DNA of 64,000 nucleotides from Catellatospora tritici (GTDB lineage: Bacteria; Actinomycetota; Actinomycetes; Mycobacteriales; Micromonosporaceae). The stretch covers positions 62,001 through 126,000 of the forward strand of contig NZ_JAHRCY010000009.1 of NCBI RefSeq assembly GCF_019083965.1, written 5' to 3'. Position 1 is the stretch's first letter. Each line of letters opens with the position of its first letter. The notes under the pieces are model-generated. The model searched no databases, was not told where the DNA came from, and worked only from the letters and a program-made list of their open reading frames with translations. Shown piece after piece: positions 16,205 through 24,479 of the stretch. The position numbers and the translations under genes were made by a program.

Positions 16205-17905
16205 ATGAGCACACCGGCGAGCCTGTGCGCCGTGTTCCAACAGACCGCCGCCCGCACGCCGGAGGCGGTCGCCCTGCGTGACCACGTCCACGGCGGCGCG
16301 CTGACCTGGTCGGAGTACGCGGCAGAGGTCGCGGCGCTCGCCGCGGGCCTGGCCGGGGTCGGGCTGAGCCGGGGCGGCACGATCGCGCTGATGCTCGGCA
16401 ACCGCCCCGAGTTCCACCTGCTCGACCTGGCCGCCGTGCATCTCGGCGCGGTGCCGGTGTCGGTGTACAACACCTCGTCGCCCGAGCAGCTGGCCCACGT
16501 GCTGCGCGACTGCGGCGCCCGCCTGGCCGTCACCGAGCGGCAGTACCTGCCTCGCATCCTCGCCAGTGGCGTCGCCCTGGATGCGGTGATCTGCGTGGAC
16601 GGTCCGGCGCCGGGCGCGATCACCCTGGGCGAGCTGAAGGCGGCGACCCAGGCCGACTTCGACTTCGCCGTGGCGTGGGCCGCCGTCGGCCCCGACGACC
16701 TGCTGACGATCATCTACACCTCGGGCACCACCGGGCTGCCCAAGGGTGTCGAACTGACGCACGCCAACCTGCTCGCCGAGATCGACGGACTGACTCAGGT
16801 CGTCGACCTGCGGCCGGACGACGTCGGCTTGTCGTACCTGCCCGCCGCGCACATCGCCGACCGGCTGGCCGGCCACTACATCCCGATCGTGTACGGCCTG
16901 CAGATCGTGTGCCTGTCCGACCTGGCCCGGCTGGGCGAGGCGCTGCAGCAGGTGCGGCCGACGTTCTGGGCGGCCGTGCCACGGGTGCTGGAGAAGATGC
17001 GGGGCCGGATCGAGGACGCGCTGGCGACCGCCCCGACACCGCGCCGCTGGGCGCTGCGGGCGGCGATGCGGACCGCCCGCGACGGACGCCGGGGCGTGGC
17101 ATACCGGCTGGCCGACCGGGTCTTGTTGGCGAAGGTACGCGCCCAGCTCGGCCTGGACCGGGCTCGCTGGGTCATGTCGGGGGCCGCGCCGCTGCCTCCG
17201 GCGGTGCTGACCTACTTCCTGGAGCTGGGCATCACGGTCTGCGACGTGTGGGGCATGACCGAGACCTGCGGCGTGGCCACGCTCAACCCGCCTGCGGCGA
17301 TCCGCCCCGGCACGGTCGGGCGGGCCCTGCCCGGGGTCGAGCTGCGCCTTGCCGACGACGGGGAGCTGCTGGTACGCGGCGCGATCGTCACCCGCGGCTA
17401 CCGCGGCGACCCGGTGCGGACCGGGGAGCTGTTCGACGGCGACTGGCTGCGCACCGGCGACGTGGCGACCGTGGACGCCGACGGGTACGTCAGCATCGTC
17501 GGGCGGAAGAAGGAACTGATCATCAACGCGGCGGGCAAGAACATGTCCCCAGTCGCGATCGAGAGCGCGCTGCTGTCGGCGTGCCCGCTCGTCGGCACGG
17601 TGGCCGTGGTCGGCGACGGGCGGCCGTACAACGTCGCGTTGATCGTGCTGGACGCCGACGCGCTGGCGGCGCTGCACCGGCGCGAGCCCGGCGCCGACCC
17701 GCACCCGCTCGTCGCCGACGGCGTCGCGGCGGCGAACAGTACGCTGTCCCGCGTCGAGCAGATCAAGAAGTTCGCGATCCTGCCCGGACCGTGGGAGCCC
17801 GGCGGCGACGAGTTCACCCCGACCCTGAAGCTGCGCCGCTCGGCCGTGTCCGCCAAGTACGCCGCCGAGATCGACCGGCTCTACCCGACCCCGGGAGCGT
17901 CATGA
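16205..17905 (+). CDS. Long-chain acyl-CoA ligase (AMP-forming, FadD-type)
   Basis: Adenylate-forming ligase (566 aa) that activates a carboxylic acid to its CoA thioester. The AMP-binding motif YTSGTTGLPKGVELTH is near residue 172, WGMTETCG follows, and the C-terminal hinge is GDWLRTGDVATVDADGYVSI with RKKELIINAAGKNMSP. The variant LIINAAGKN is typical of long-chain ligases. The ATG was chosen because GGAGAGG lies 4 bases upstream; the frame is open further 5' without similarity. The stop overlaps the racemase start (ATGA), so both proteins are made together and should act in sequence. Confidence 0.92.
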   Translation: MSTPASLCAVFQQTAARTPEAVALRDHVHGGALTWSEYAAEVAALAAGLAGVGLSRGGTIALMLGNRPEFHLLDLAAVHLGAVPVSVYNTSSPEQLAHVLRDCGARLAVTERQYLPRILASGVALDAVICVDGPAPGAITLGELKAATQADFDFAVAWAAVGPDDLLTIIYTSGTTGLPKGVELTHANLLAEIDGLTQVVDLRPDDVGLSYLPAAHIADRLAGHYIPIVYGLQIVCLSDLARLGEALQQVRPTFWAAVPRVLEKMRGRIEDALATAPTPRRWALRAAMRTARDGRRGVAYRLADRVLLAKVRAQLGLDRARWVMSGAAPLPPAVLTYFLELGITVCDVWGMTETCGVATLNPPAAIRPGTVGRALPGVELRLADDGELLVRGAIVTRGYRGDPVRTGELFDGDWLRTGDVATVDADGYVSIVGRKKELIINAAGKNMSPVAIESALLSACPLVGTVAVVGDGRPYNVALIVLDADALAALHRREPGADPHPLVADGVAAANSTLSRVEQIKKFAILPGPWEPGGDEFTPTLKLRRSAVSAKYAAEIDRLYPTPGAS

Positions 17906-19020
17906 CCGACCACACCGCACCGCAGCCCACCGGCCCGCTGCACGGCCTGCGGGTGCTGGAACTGGCCGGGCTCGGACCCGGCCCGTTCTGCGCCATGCAC
18001 CTGGCCGACCTGGGCGCCGACGTGGTCCGCGTGGACCGGCCCGGCGGCGGCACCATGGCCGTCGAGCCACGCTTCGACCTGCTCAACCGGGGCAAGCGCT
18101 CGATCGCCCTCGACCTCAAGGATCCGGCCGACCTGCAGACCGCGCTGCGGCTGGTGGAGCGGGCCGACGTGCTGATCGAGGGGTACCGGCCCGGCGTCGC
18201 CGAGCGGTTGGGCCTCGGCCCGGACGCGTGCCTGGCCCGCCAACCGCGCCTGGTGTACGGCCGGATGACCGGCTGGGGTCAGGACGGCCCCCGAGCCCAC
18301 ACCGCCGGACACGACCTGACCTACCTCGCCGTGACCGGTGTCCTGCACGCGATGGGCCGGGCCGGTGGACCGCCGCAGATCCCGCTCAACCTCGTCGGCG
18401 ACTTCGGCGGCGGTGCGCTCTACCTGGCCACGGGCATCCTCGCGGCGCTGTGGGAGGTCCAGGCCAGCGGCCGGGGTCAGGTCGTCGACGCGGCTATCGT
18501 CGACGGCGCGTCCCACCTGGCCACCCTCGTCGCGGGGCTGCGCGCGGGTGGCGCGTGGCGCGACCAGCGCGGGGTGAACCTGCTCGACTCCGGCGCCCCG
18601 TTCTACGACGTGTACGCCACCGCCGACGGCGGCCACATGGCGGTCGGCCCGCTGGAGCCGCAGTTCTTCGCCGTCTTCGCCCAGCGCCTGGGTCTGGGCG
18701 AGGAGGCGGCGGCGCAGTACGACCCGGCGACCTGGCCGCGGCTGAGAGCCGCGATCGCCGAGCGGTTCGCGCAGCGTACGCGGCAGGAGTGGACCGAGGT
18801 CTTCGCCGACGGCGACGGGTGCGTGGCGCCGGTGCTGTCGTGGGCCGAGGCGCCCGCCGATCCGCAGCTGCGGGCACGGCAGACCTATGTGGACCGAGAC
18901 GGGGTGGTGCAGCCCGCGCCCGCGCCCCGGTTCTCGCGTACGCCCGCGACGCTGAGCGGTCCGCCCGCCGAACCCGGCGCGCACACGGCACAGGTCCTGG
19001 CCGACTGGTCGGCCGGTTGA
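17902..19020 (+). CDS. CaiB/BaiF family III protein, probably alpha-methylacyl-CoA racemase
   Basis: Family III CoA-transferase fold (372 aa). The N-terminal LRVLELAGLGPGPFCAMHLADLGADVVRVDRP and MTGWGQDGPRAHTAGHDLTYLAVTG are characteristic. The pair GHDLTYL (His) and LVGDFGGGALYL (Asp) fits the racemase subgroup, which uses a His/Asp pair, rather than ordinary CoA transferases. It would convert 2R- to 2S-methylacyl-CoA so that branched side chains (phytanyl, sterol or isoprenoid) can enter beta-oxidation. Translational coupling to the ligase gene supports this. Confidence 0.85.
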   Translation: MTDHTAPQPTGPLHGLRVLELAGLGPGPFCAMHLADLGADVVRVDRPGGGTMAVEPRFDLLNRGKRSIALDLKDPADLQTALRLVERADVLIEGYRPGVAERLGLGPDACLARQPRLVYGRMTGWGQDGPRAHTAGHDLTYLAVTGVLHAMGRAGGPPQIPLNLVGDFGGGALYLATGILAALWEVQASGRGQVVDAAIVDGASHLATLVAGLRAGGAWRDQRGVNLLDSGAPFYDVYATADGGHMAVGPLEPQFFAVFAQRLGLGEEAAAQYDPATWPRLRAAIAERFAQRTRQEWTEVFADGDGCVAPVLSWAEAPADPQLRARQTYVDRDGVVQPAPAPRFSRTPATLSGPPAEPGAHTAQVLADWSAG

Positions 19021-19025
19021 GCGGA

Positions 19026-19050
19026 CCCGGGCCGCCGCGAGCGGTCCGGG
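19026..19050. terminator. Bidirectional hairpin between convergent genes
   Basis: CCCGGGCCGC and GCGGTCCGGG form a 10-bp stem with two weak positions around a 5-base loop, in the 33-base gap between the racemase stop and the M23 gene stop. Confidence 0.5.
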
Positions 19051-19053
19051 CGG

Positions 19054-19761
19054 TCAGCTGCCGAGGACGGCTTCGATCTCCAGCTCGAGGTCGACCTTGT
19101 GCTGGCGCAGCCACTCCAGCGTGTTCTGCGGGGCTCCGGCGACGTATACCTCGAGGCGCAGGTGGGTGCCGTAGGACAGGCCGGTGTTGCCCAGCAGTGC
19201 GACGGTCTCGCCCGCCTCGATCCGCTGACCGACCTTGACCAGCACCTTGCTCGCGTGGCCGTACAGCGTACGGATGCCGTCGCCGTGGTCGACGACGACC
19301 GAGTAGCCGTAGGCACCGTTCCAGCCCGCCTGCACGACGGTGCCGCGGTGGACCGCGCCGATAGCGGTGCCCTCGGCCGGGCCGACCAGGTCGACGCCGT
19401 GGTGCGACTTGCTCCAGTCGGACGTGAAGCGCGAGCTCAGCTTGAAGTCGTGCAACGGCAGCACCCAGGCGTTCGGGTCGCGGTCGTCGGTGGTGGTGAG
19501 CGCCTCGCGGGTGTCGGACCGGCTGGCCCGCTCCACGGCGGCACCGCGGTCGGCCCCGCCCGTCGAGTATGCGGAGATCTCGACGGCGTACGGGTCGGTC
19601 TTGCCGTCGTCCACGGTGGCTCCGGCGCCCAGGGCGACGACCCCGGCTCCGGCAACGGCGGTGGCGAGCACGGCGACGTACCGGTGCCGTGGCGGGGTGT
19701 CGACGCGTCGACGTCCCCGGTATCGGTCGCTCTCTTTCGACAGCGCGGGCCGGTACTGCAA
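19054..19761 (-). CDS. M23 (LytM-type) peptidase-like protein with altered metal site
   Basis: Secreted or membrane-anchored protein (235 aa) with an N-terminal hydrophobic segment (RYVAVLATAVAGAGVVALGAG, residues about 27-46) and a C-terminal LytM domain. HHGVDLVGPAEGTAIGAV carries the first His and Asp ligands, and LYGHASKVLVKVGQRIEAGE follows normally. The final motif, usually HxH, reads THLRLEVY, with Arg (codon CGC) in place of the metal-binding His. The protein may therefore be inactive and act as a cell-wall binding or activator protein. The start is a TTG with GGAG upstream, since no ATG or GTG fits; that start is uncertain. Confidence 0.75.
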   Translation of the reverse strand: MQYRPALSKESDRYRGRRRVDTPPRHRYVAVLATAVAGAGVVALGAGATVDDGKTDPYAVEISAYSTGGADRGAAVERASRSDTREALTTTDDRDPNAWVLPLHDFKLSSRFTSDWSKSHHGVDLVGPAEGTAIGAVHRGTVVQAGWNGAYGYSVVVDHGDGIRTLYGHASKVLVKVGQRIEAGETVALLGNTGLSYGTHLRLEVYVAGAPQNTLEWLRQHKVDLELEIEAVLGS

Positions 19762-20147
19762 GATGCACTCTCCGTAGCGTCGCGGTGATCCTATGTGCCG
19801 GTTCACCTTGCGTGCTCTGTCAAGACCTGAACCAACGTAACGGCCCGTCACCGTGCGGACAACCCCGCAGAGTGCTCCGGCACCCCCGGGGACGACCATC
19901 GAGGCTGGTGCGACGGTTGGCGCCGGAAATAAACCGCACGCAGGAATGTGACCGTTTCGACACACGCGCGCCCCGCGAACAGGTGCCACCAAACGCACCA
20001 TCCCGGACATCTCCCCGAAACCGCCCCCACGTGGCGCGGCCCGTCGCGAGCCCGACCCGGACCGGACGCCCAGCCGGACGCAACCCGGGCGCGAGCCCGA
20101 CGCGAGCCGGACGCGAGCCACGCGACCCGGGCGCGGCGGGTCTGTTC
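19762..20147. other. Intergenic region upstream of the M23 gene, no gene seen
   Basis: It holds the M23 promoter region. TTGACA is present on the minus strand at 19823-19818, but I cannot place a -10 at normal spacing. Near 20085-20125 there are loose repeats of GACGCGAGCC. No convincing small gene or known riboswitch. Confidence 0.5.
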
Positions 20148-21071
20148 TCAGGCGGGTGCGAAGTGGACTCGGGCGCGGACCGGGGTGAATCCGGCACGTT
20201 CCAGGTCCGCTCGGGCATCCGGGCGGTCGGCGTCGACGTCCGCGACGATCTCCAGCGCACCCCCGGCGACCAGCACCGCGACCGCGTCGGTGAGCATCTC
20301 GCCGCGTACCGCGGGGTCGGCGGTGGCCTCGTCGAGCAGGCCCAGGTAGGCGATCATCGGGTAGCAGGCGTCCCCGGCCGGTCCGGTCAGGCCGACCGGT
20401 TCGCCCCCGGCCAGGGCGACGCGCCAGTCCCCGGGCGGGCCGGAGAGCCATTTCAGCGGGTCACGGGCCAGGTCCACGCCGCGTACCAGGCGCGCCACCT
20501 CCGCGCCGGTCAGCACGTCGGGAGCGGTGACGCGGGCGGCCAACGCCGCTATCTCCGCCGCATCGGCGGCGGGGCGAAACGCGTACCGACCAGTTCGGGT
20601 CGGGACGGAGCCGCCGGACCGGGTCGCGACGGCGCCGCCGGACCAGGTCATACGCAGCCGTTCGCCGCGTTCGGTCAGACCGGCCAGGCGCGCCGCGGCC
20701 ATCGGCGGCGCCACCGCGGCGCGCTGGTGCGGATGCTGCCGCCAGGACGCGGGCATCGAGGCGTAGTAGCCGGTGGGACCGCCGAGCGAACGGTGCGCGG
20801 CGGCCAGCAGCGCCGCGCCCACGGAGGGCTCGGCAATGAGGTCGAAGCGCTCCAGCCACGGGCGGCCGACCGATCCCGGCGGCCGCAGCCACGCGGCGCG
20901 GGCGACCACGCGGCCGTCGAGCAGGGCCACCCAGGTGTGCTCAGGGCGGTAGCCGCCACCGGCCAGGCCGTCGGCATAGCTGACCTGTCGCAGTTCGGGC
21001 AGCGGGTCGGGCATCGAGTCGAAGACGTGCTCCTCGCCCGCGACGAGCGGGCGGATGACCAGATCGGCCAT
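20148..21071 (-). CDS. GNAT-type N-acetyltransferase, two-domain
   Basis: Protein of 307 aa that resembles actinobacterial GNAT acetyltransferases with two acetyltransferase-like halves. The first half has TWVALLDGRVVARAAWLRPPG as a beta4-type strand pair; the second has DWRVALAGGEPVGLTGPAG and ends ADRPDARADLERAGFTPVRARVHF, a common GNAT C-terminus. Substrate unknown. The ATG is preceded by AAGGAT at 7 bases. A possible 16-residue leader peptide and a hairpin lie directly upstream, which may control translation. Confidence 0.7.
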   Translation of the reverse strand: MADLVIRPLVAGEEHVFDSMPDPLPELRQVSYADGLAGGGYRPEHTWVALLDGRVVARAAWLRPPGSVGRPWLERFDLIAEPSVGAALLAAAHRSLGGPTGYYASMPASWRQHPHQRAAVAPPMAAARLAGLTERGERLRMTWSGGAVATRSGGSVPTRTGRYAFRPAADAAEIAALAARVTAPDVLTGAEVARLVRGVDLARDPLKWLSGPPGDWRVALAGGEPVGLTGPAGDACYPMIAYLGLLDEATADPAVRGEMLTDAVAVLVAGGALEIVADVDADRPDARADLERAGFTPVRARVHFAPA

Positions 21072-21100
21072 AGGGGGATCCTTCCGGGCGTACGCCCCGG

Positions 21101-21151
21101 TCAAATCCGCGCGTACGCCGGGCCGCGGAAGGGGCGCAGAACAGTGGACAT
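21101..21151 (-). CDS. Possible leader peptide upstream of the GNAT gene
   Basis: A 16-codon frame, MSTVLRPFRGPAYARI, starts with ATG after a full AGGAGG at 10 bases. That ribosome-binding site is stronger than the one of the GNAT gene. The stop lies 29 bases before the GNAT start. Between them CCGGGGCGTACGCCCGG (21100-21084) can fold next to the GNAT ribosome-binding site. This is the layout of a translation-attenuation leader; no function has been shown and the peptide could be fortuitous. Confidence 0.4.
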   Translation of the reverse strand: MSTVLRPFRGPAYARI

Positions 21152-21287
21152 GGTGTTCTGACCTCCTTTCGGCTCGCGTGGCGTGCCGAGACCGTACGAC
21201 ACCGGCCCCGACCGCCGCAACCGTGGCGATCATCGGGCGCCGTTCGGTTGACGCCACGACGGGGTCCGGGCGCGTAGCGTGTCGGTC

Positions 21288-21476
21288 ATGCGTTGGGTGT
21301 GGGCTGGTATCGGAGTCCTGTTGGTGCTGTCCGGCCTCGTGTGGACGTTGCAGGGACTGGACGTCCTGGGCGGCAGCGTCATGAGCGGCGACCTGACGTG
21401 GGCCGTCATCGGTCCGATCACGGCGGTCGTCGGTCTGGCGTTGACCTGGTTCGGGCTGCGCAAGCGCGGCAGCTGA
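21288..21476 (+). CDS. Small two-helix membrane protein
   Basis: A 62-residue protein with two transmembrane helices (WVWAGIGVLLVLSGLVWTLQ and WAVIGPITAVVGLALTWFGL) and a basic C-terminus (RKRGS). The pattern VWTLQGLDVLGGSVMSGD...WAVIG is familiar from small conserved actinobacterial membrane proteins of unknown role. An in-frame GTG at 21279 is an alternative start. It converges with the phosphatase gene, with 8 bases between the two stops. Confidence 0.65.
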   Translation: MRWVWAGIGVLLVLSGLVWTLQGLDVLGGSVMSGDLTWAVIGPITAVVGLALTWFGLRKRGS

Positions 21477-21484
21477 CCCGCCCG

Positions 21485-22120
21485 CTAGGCGAGCAGCCGA
21501 GCCCGCACCGCGCGCACGTCGTCCGCGTCGACCCCGGCCCGCGCGAGGTAGGGCGCCGCGCCGCCATGGGCCGCGTCCAGGTGGGCCAGCGTGTTCAGCA
21601 TCGGCGCGGGTGTGCAGCCCTCGGTCAGCGCGTAGTCGTCGGCGATCGTCTCGTGGTCGACATCGGCCAGTCGCAGCAGCAGTGCCACCAGCACACCGGT
21701 GCGGTCACGCCCGGCGTGGCAGTGCACCACCACCGCACCGGGTGGCGCCTGTGCGAAGGCGCGGACGGCCGCGCCGATGCGGGCCTGGTTGTGGTCGAGC
21801 ATCGGCGCGTAGCTGTCGGGCGGCGGCACGTAGTCCAGCACGTCGTTGAGCAGCGGCGTGTGCCGGTAGCAGGGGTCCTGGGCGAACGGGCTGGGAAACT
21901 CGGCGCACTCCCAGGACCAGCGCAGGTCCAGGATGCGGCTGAGCGCGGCGCCGCGTACGGCCTGGATTGTCGCGTCGGTCATCCGCTCATGCCCGTCCGA
22001 GCGCAGCAGCGCACCGGCCCGGATCCGGCCGCCGTCGGCGGTGGGCAGGCCGCCGAGGTCGCGAGCGTTGCGGCAGCCCGGCCAGTCGAGCGGCACGGGA
22101 CGGTTCGACCGACGATCCAT
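21485..22120 (-). CDS. Tyrosine-protein phosphatase-like protein
   Basis: Phosphatase of the bacterial PtpB/DUF type (211 aa). The active-site loop VVHCHAGRDRTGVLVALLL contains the CX5R signature, and the N-terminal RNARDLGGLPTADGGRIRAGALLRS is typical of this family. It probably removes phosphate from protein tyrosine or from phosphoinositides; the target is unknown. The start was placed at the ATG of MDRRSNRP; the frame is open upstream but overlaps the promoter region of the divergent S41 gene. Confidence 0.85.
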   Translation of the reverse strand: MDRRSNRPVPLDWPGCRNARDLGGLPTADGGRIRAGALLRSDGHERMTDATIQAVRGAALSRILDLRWSWECAEFPSPFAQDPCYRHTPLLNDVLDYVPPPDSYAPMLDHNQARIGAAVRAFAQAPPGAVVVHCHAGRDRTGVLVALLLRLADVDHETIADDYALTEGCTPAPMLNTLAHLDAAHGGAAPYLARAGVDADDVRAVRARLLA

Positions 22121-22226
22121 GGCCGCATCGTAGTGTCCACCTGCCACAGCCCTCTCGCCGCCCGAACGGCCCGCCTTGACCCGGCACGGTCCGTTGTGGT
22201 TGCCTCGACCGGTGGACAAGATCGAG

Positions 22227-23189
22227 ATGACGGACGTGATCACGCGCCTGCGCGCACTGGTCGAGCAGCACTATGTCTTTCCCGAGGCTGCCGCCGACAT
22301 CTCCGCCCGCCTGGCCGCGGCCGCCGACGGCTACCCCATCGATCCGGCGGCGCTGGCCGCGGCGGTCACCGCCGACCTGCAAGCGGTCAACGGCGACCGG
22401 CACCTGCGCCTGGTCCACTCCCCCGAGCCGCTGCCCGAGCGCGCGGACGGTGACGACGCGGCCGAGTGGGCGTCGATGCGAGCGTGGGCCGAACGCACCG
22501 CCAACGGCGTCGCGACGGTACGGCGCCTGCCGGGCGACGTCGGCCTGCTGGAGCTGAACCCCCTGCTGTTCCCGGCCGCCATCGTCGGCGACGCCTACGC
22601 GGCGGCGATGACGCTGCTCGCGCCGACCCGGGCCCTCGTGATCGACCTGCGCGGCTGCCTCGGCGGCGATCCCAACGCCGTCAGCCTGCTGGCCAGCTAC
22701 CTGTGGGACGACGAACCGGTCGAGTTCACCGGCCACTACGAACGCCGCACGGACCGGGTGCGCCAGTCGTGGACGCATGCGCACGTGCCCGGCCGCCGCT
22801 ACGGCCGCACCAAGCCCGTGTACGCGCTGACCAGCGCCACCACCTTCTCCGGCGGCGAGGCGCTGGCCTACGGCCTGCAGGCGCTGGGCCGCGCGGTCGT
22901 GGTCGGCGAGCGCACGCGGGGCGGAGCGCACCCCCGCGAGGCGTTCCGCGTGCACGATCACCTCGAGGCGACGATCTCCGTGGCCCGCTCCGTCAGCCCG
23001 GTGACCGGCGGCAACTGGGAGGGCACGGGCGTCAGCCCAGATGTCGCCACCTCGGCGGCCGACGCGTTCGCCACGGCATACCGGGCGGCGCTGGAGCAGG
23101 TCGCCGCGCACGACGACGCGTCGGGTGCCGAGGCGCGTCAGGTGCTGGCCGACGCGCTGCCCGAGGACGCCACGCCGCTGCCGGTGTAG
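22227..23189 (+). CDS. S41 family peptidase-like protein (IRBP/TSP type)
   Basis: Protein of 320 aa with the interphotoreceptor retinoid-binding/tail-specific protease fold. ALVIDLRGCLGGDPNAVSLLASYL, then ALTSATTFSGGEALAYGLQ with the nucleophilic Ser, and GRAVVVGERTRGGAHP are the conserved blocks. There is no PDZ domain and no signal peptide, so it is probably cytoplasmic. Start uncertain: an in-frame GTG at 22212 and this ATG are both possible and neither has a strong ribosome-binding site. It converges with the TetR gene. Confidence 0.8.
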   Translation: MTDVITRLRALVEQHYVFPEAAADISARLAAAADGYPIDPAALAAAVTADLQAVNGDRHLRLVHSPEPLPERADGDDAAEWASMRAWAERTANGVATVRRLPGDVGLLELNPLLFPAAIVGDAYAAAMTLLAPTRALVIDLRGCLGGDPNAVSLLASYLWDDEPVEFTGHYERRTDRVRQSWTHAHVPGRRYGRTKPVYALTSATTFSGGEALAYGLQALGRAVVVGERTRGGAHPREAFRVHDHLEATISVARSVSPVTGGNWEGTGVSPDVATSAADAFATAYRAALEQVAAHDDASGAEARQVLADALPEDATPLPV

Positions 23190-23205
23190 TCGGGTCGGCG
23201 CCGGG

Positions 23206-23805
23206 TCACGGGGCGAGCGCCGGGCGCAGGGCGGCCAGGACGGTGTCCATGTACGACTCGTCGATCCGGCGTACCCGCAGCAGCCAGGTGTGGTAGATCG
23301 GGCCGTAGATCAACTCGACCGCCAGTTCGAGGTCGAGGTCGGCGCGCAACTGCCCCGCGTCGCGTGCCTTGGCCAGCCGGGCCATGCACTGCTCGATCGA
23401 CACCCGCAGGATCCGCCGTACGCCGTCGGCGGCGGGCTCCTCGGTCTGCGCCGAGCCGATCAGCCCGCGCCAGATCAGCCCGAAGTCGGACTCGAACAGG
23501 CGCATCACGTTGCGGGTCTGGGTGCCCAGGTCGCGCCAGATGTCGCCGGTGTCCGGGAACCGAGCCGACTTGTCGCGCTGCTCCTCCATCACCTCGATCA
23601 GCACCGCCGCCTTGGACGGCCACCAGCGGTAGATCGTCTGCTTGCCGACGCCCGCTTTGGCGGCGACGGCCTCGACGGTCGTGGCCGCGTAGCCGCGCTC
23701 GGCGCACAGTTCGAGGGCGGCAGTGATGATCGCCTGGCGCGACTGCTCGTTGCGGCGGGTGGCGTCTGGTGGCGGCGGTGGTGGTGGTGGTGTCACGTCA
23801 CGCAT
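23206..23805 (-). CDS. TetR/AcrR family regulator with polyproline N-terminus
   Basis: Repressor of 199 aa. After eight consecutive prolines comes the helix-turn-helix (RQAIITAALELCAERGYAATTVEAVAAKAGVGKQTIYRWWPSKAAVL) and a C-terminal domain of the TetR_C type. It diverges from a cupin gene over 117 bp in which two 19-bp inverted repeats of one pattern flank the cupin promoter, so it very likely represses both itself and the cupin. The polyproline is encoded by GGTGGCGGCGGTGGTGGT-type repeats and may lie before the true start, but the next candidate start would cut the helix-turn-helix. Confidence 0.85.
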   Translation of the reverse strand: MRDVTPPPPPPPPDATRRNEQSRQAIITAALELCAERGYAATTVEAVAAKAGVGKQTIYRWWPSKAAVLIEVMEEQRDKSARFPDTGDIWRDLGTQTRNVMRLFESDFGLIWRGLIGSAQTEEPAADGVRRILRVSIEQCMARLAKARDAGQLRADLDLELAVELIYGPIYHTWLLRVRRIDESYMDTVLAALRPALAP

Positions 23806-23816
23806 CGTAGCGTACG

Positions 23817-23894
23817 ACGAAACGGTACGTCTCGTCTTGACACTCGTGACTCACGACGCCTACCGTGACCGCAAGACGAGACGGGCTGTCTCGC
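23817..23894 (+). promoter_or_regulatory. Two TetR-type operators flanking the cupin promoter
   Basis: Operator 1 at 23817-23835 (ACGAAACG GTA CGTCTCGT) and operator 2 at 23876-23894 (ACGAGACG GGC TGTCTCGC) share ACGARACG-N3-YGTCTCGY. Between them lie TTGACA (23837-23842) and, after 18 bases, TACCGT (23861-23866). Confidence 0.65.
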
Positions 23895-23922
23895 CTGGTC
23901 CCACAACACGAGGGAGGCCGCC

Positions 23923-24408
23923 ATGCGCGGAGGAGTACTGGTCCGGGCCGGCGAGGCGGAGAAGCTGACCCGCGACCCCGGCAGCGTCGTCACGCTGCTG
24001 GCCGACGCGCCGCAGACAGGCAATGTGCTGACCAGCAACCGGTCACTGCTCAAGGCCGGTTCGCCCGGCGCCCCACCGCATTTCCACGAGCGCTCCGACG
24101 AGATCTTCTTCCTGCTCGACGGCGAACTGGAGGTGCTGCTCGGCGAGGAGATCATCACGCTGTACCGGGGCGACCTGCTGATCGTCCCGCCGTACCTGCC
24201 GCACGCGTTCGCACCGGCGCCCGACACCGACGCCGACGTGCTGTTCCTGTTCACTCCCGGCCCGGCCCGCTTCGAGTACTACCGCCTGCTCGACCGCTTC
24301 CACGCCGGGCTGGCGACCGCCGCCGACATCAAGGCGTCGCAGGAGCGATACGACAACCACTTCCTCAGCGCCGCGCTGTGGACCGACCGGCACCGCCAGC
24401 TCGCCTGA
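23923..24408 (+). CDS. Cupin domain protein
   Basis: Single cupin (161 aa). GAPPHFHERSDEIFFLLDGELEVLLGEE is motif 1 with HFH...E metal ligands, and YRGDLLIVPPYLPHAFAPAPD is motif 2. GGGAGGCCGCC precedes the ATG. Similar cupins include quercetin-dioxygenase-like and sensor proteins; the activity here is open. Control by the divergent TetR repressor is indicated by the two matching operators, so the gene is probably induced by a small molecule. Confidence 0.8.
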   Translation: MRGGVLVRAGEAEKLTRDPGSVVTLLADAPQTGNVLTSNRSLLKAGSPGAPPHFHERSDEIFFLLDGELEVLLGEEIITLYRGDLLIVPPYLPHAFAPAPDTDADVLFLFTPGPARFEYYRLLDRFHAGLATAADIKASQERYDNHFLSAALWTDRHRQLA

Positions 24409-24416
24409 GCGACGGC

Positions 24417-24456
24417 GGACCGGTCCGGGCGAGGGCTCACCCGCCCGGCCCGGTCC
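24417..24456. terminator. Bidirectional terminator hairpin
   Basis: GGACCGGTCCGGGCG pairs with CGCCCGGCCCGGTCC (one mismatch) across a 10-base loop. It lies between the convergent cupin gene and the seven-gene minus-strand operon and can serve both. Confidence 0.6.
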
Positions 24457-24479
24457 GGGTCATCGCGCGCCGTCGGCGC

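Noticed and set aside
19762..19960. Cyclic di-AMP (ydaO-type) riboswitch ahead of the M23 gene
   Set aside because: Such leaders often precede cell-wall peptidases in actinomycetes, and GGTGAACCGG occurs here, but I could not find the other conserved blocks or pairing. A covariance-model search would decide.
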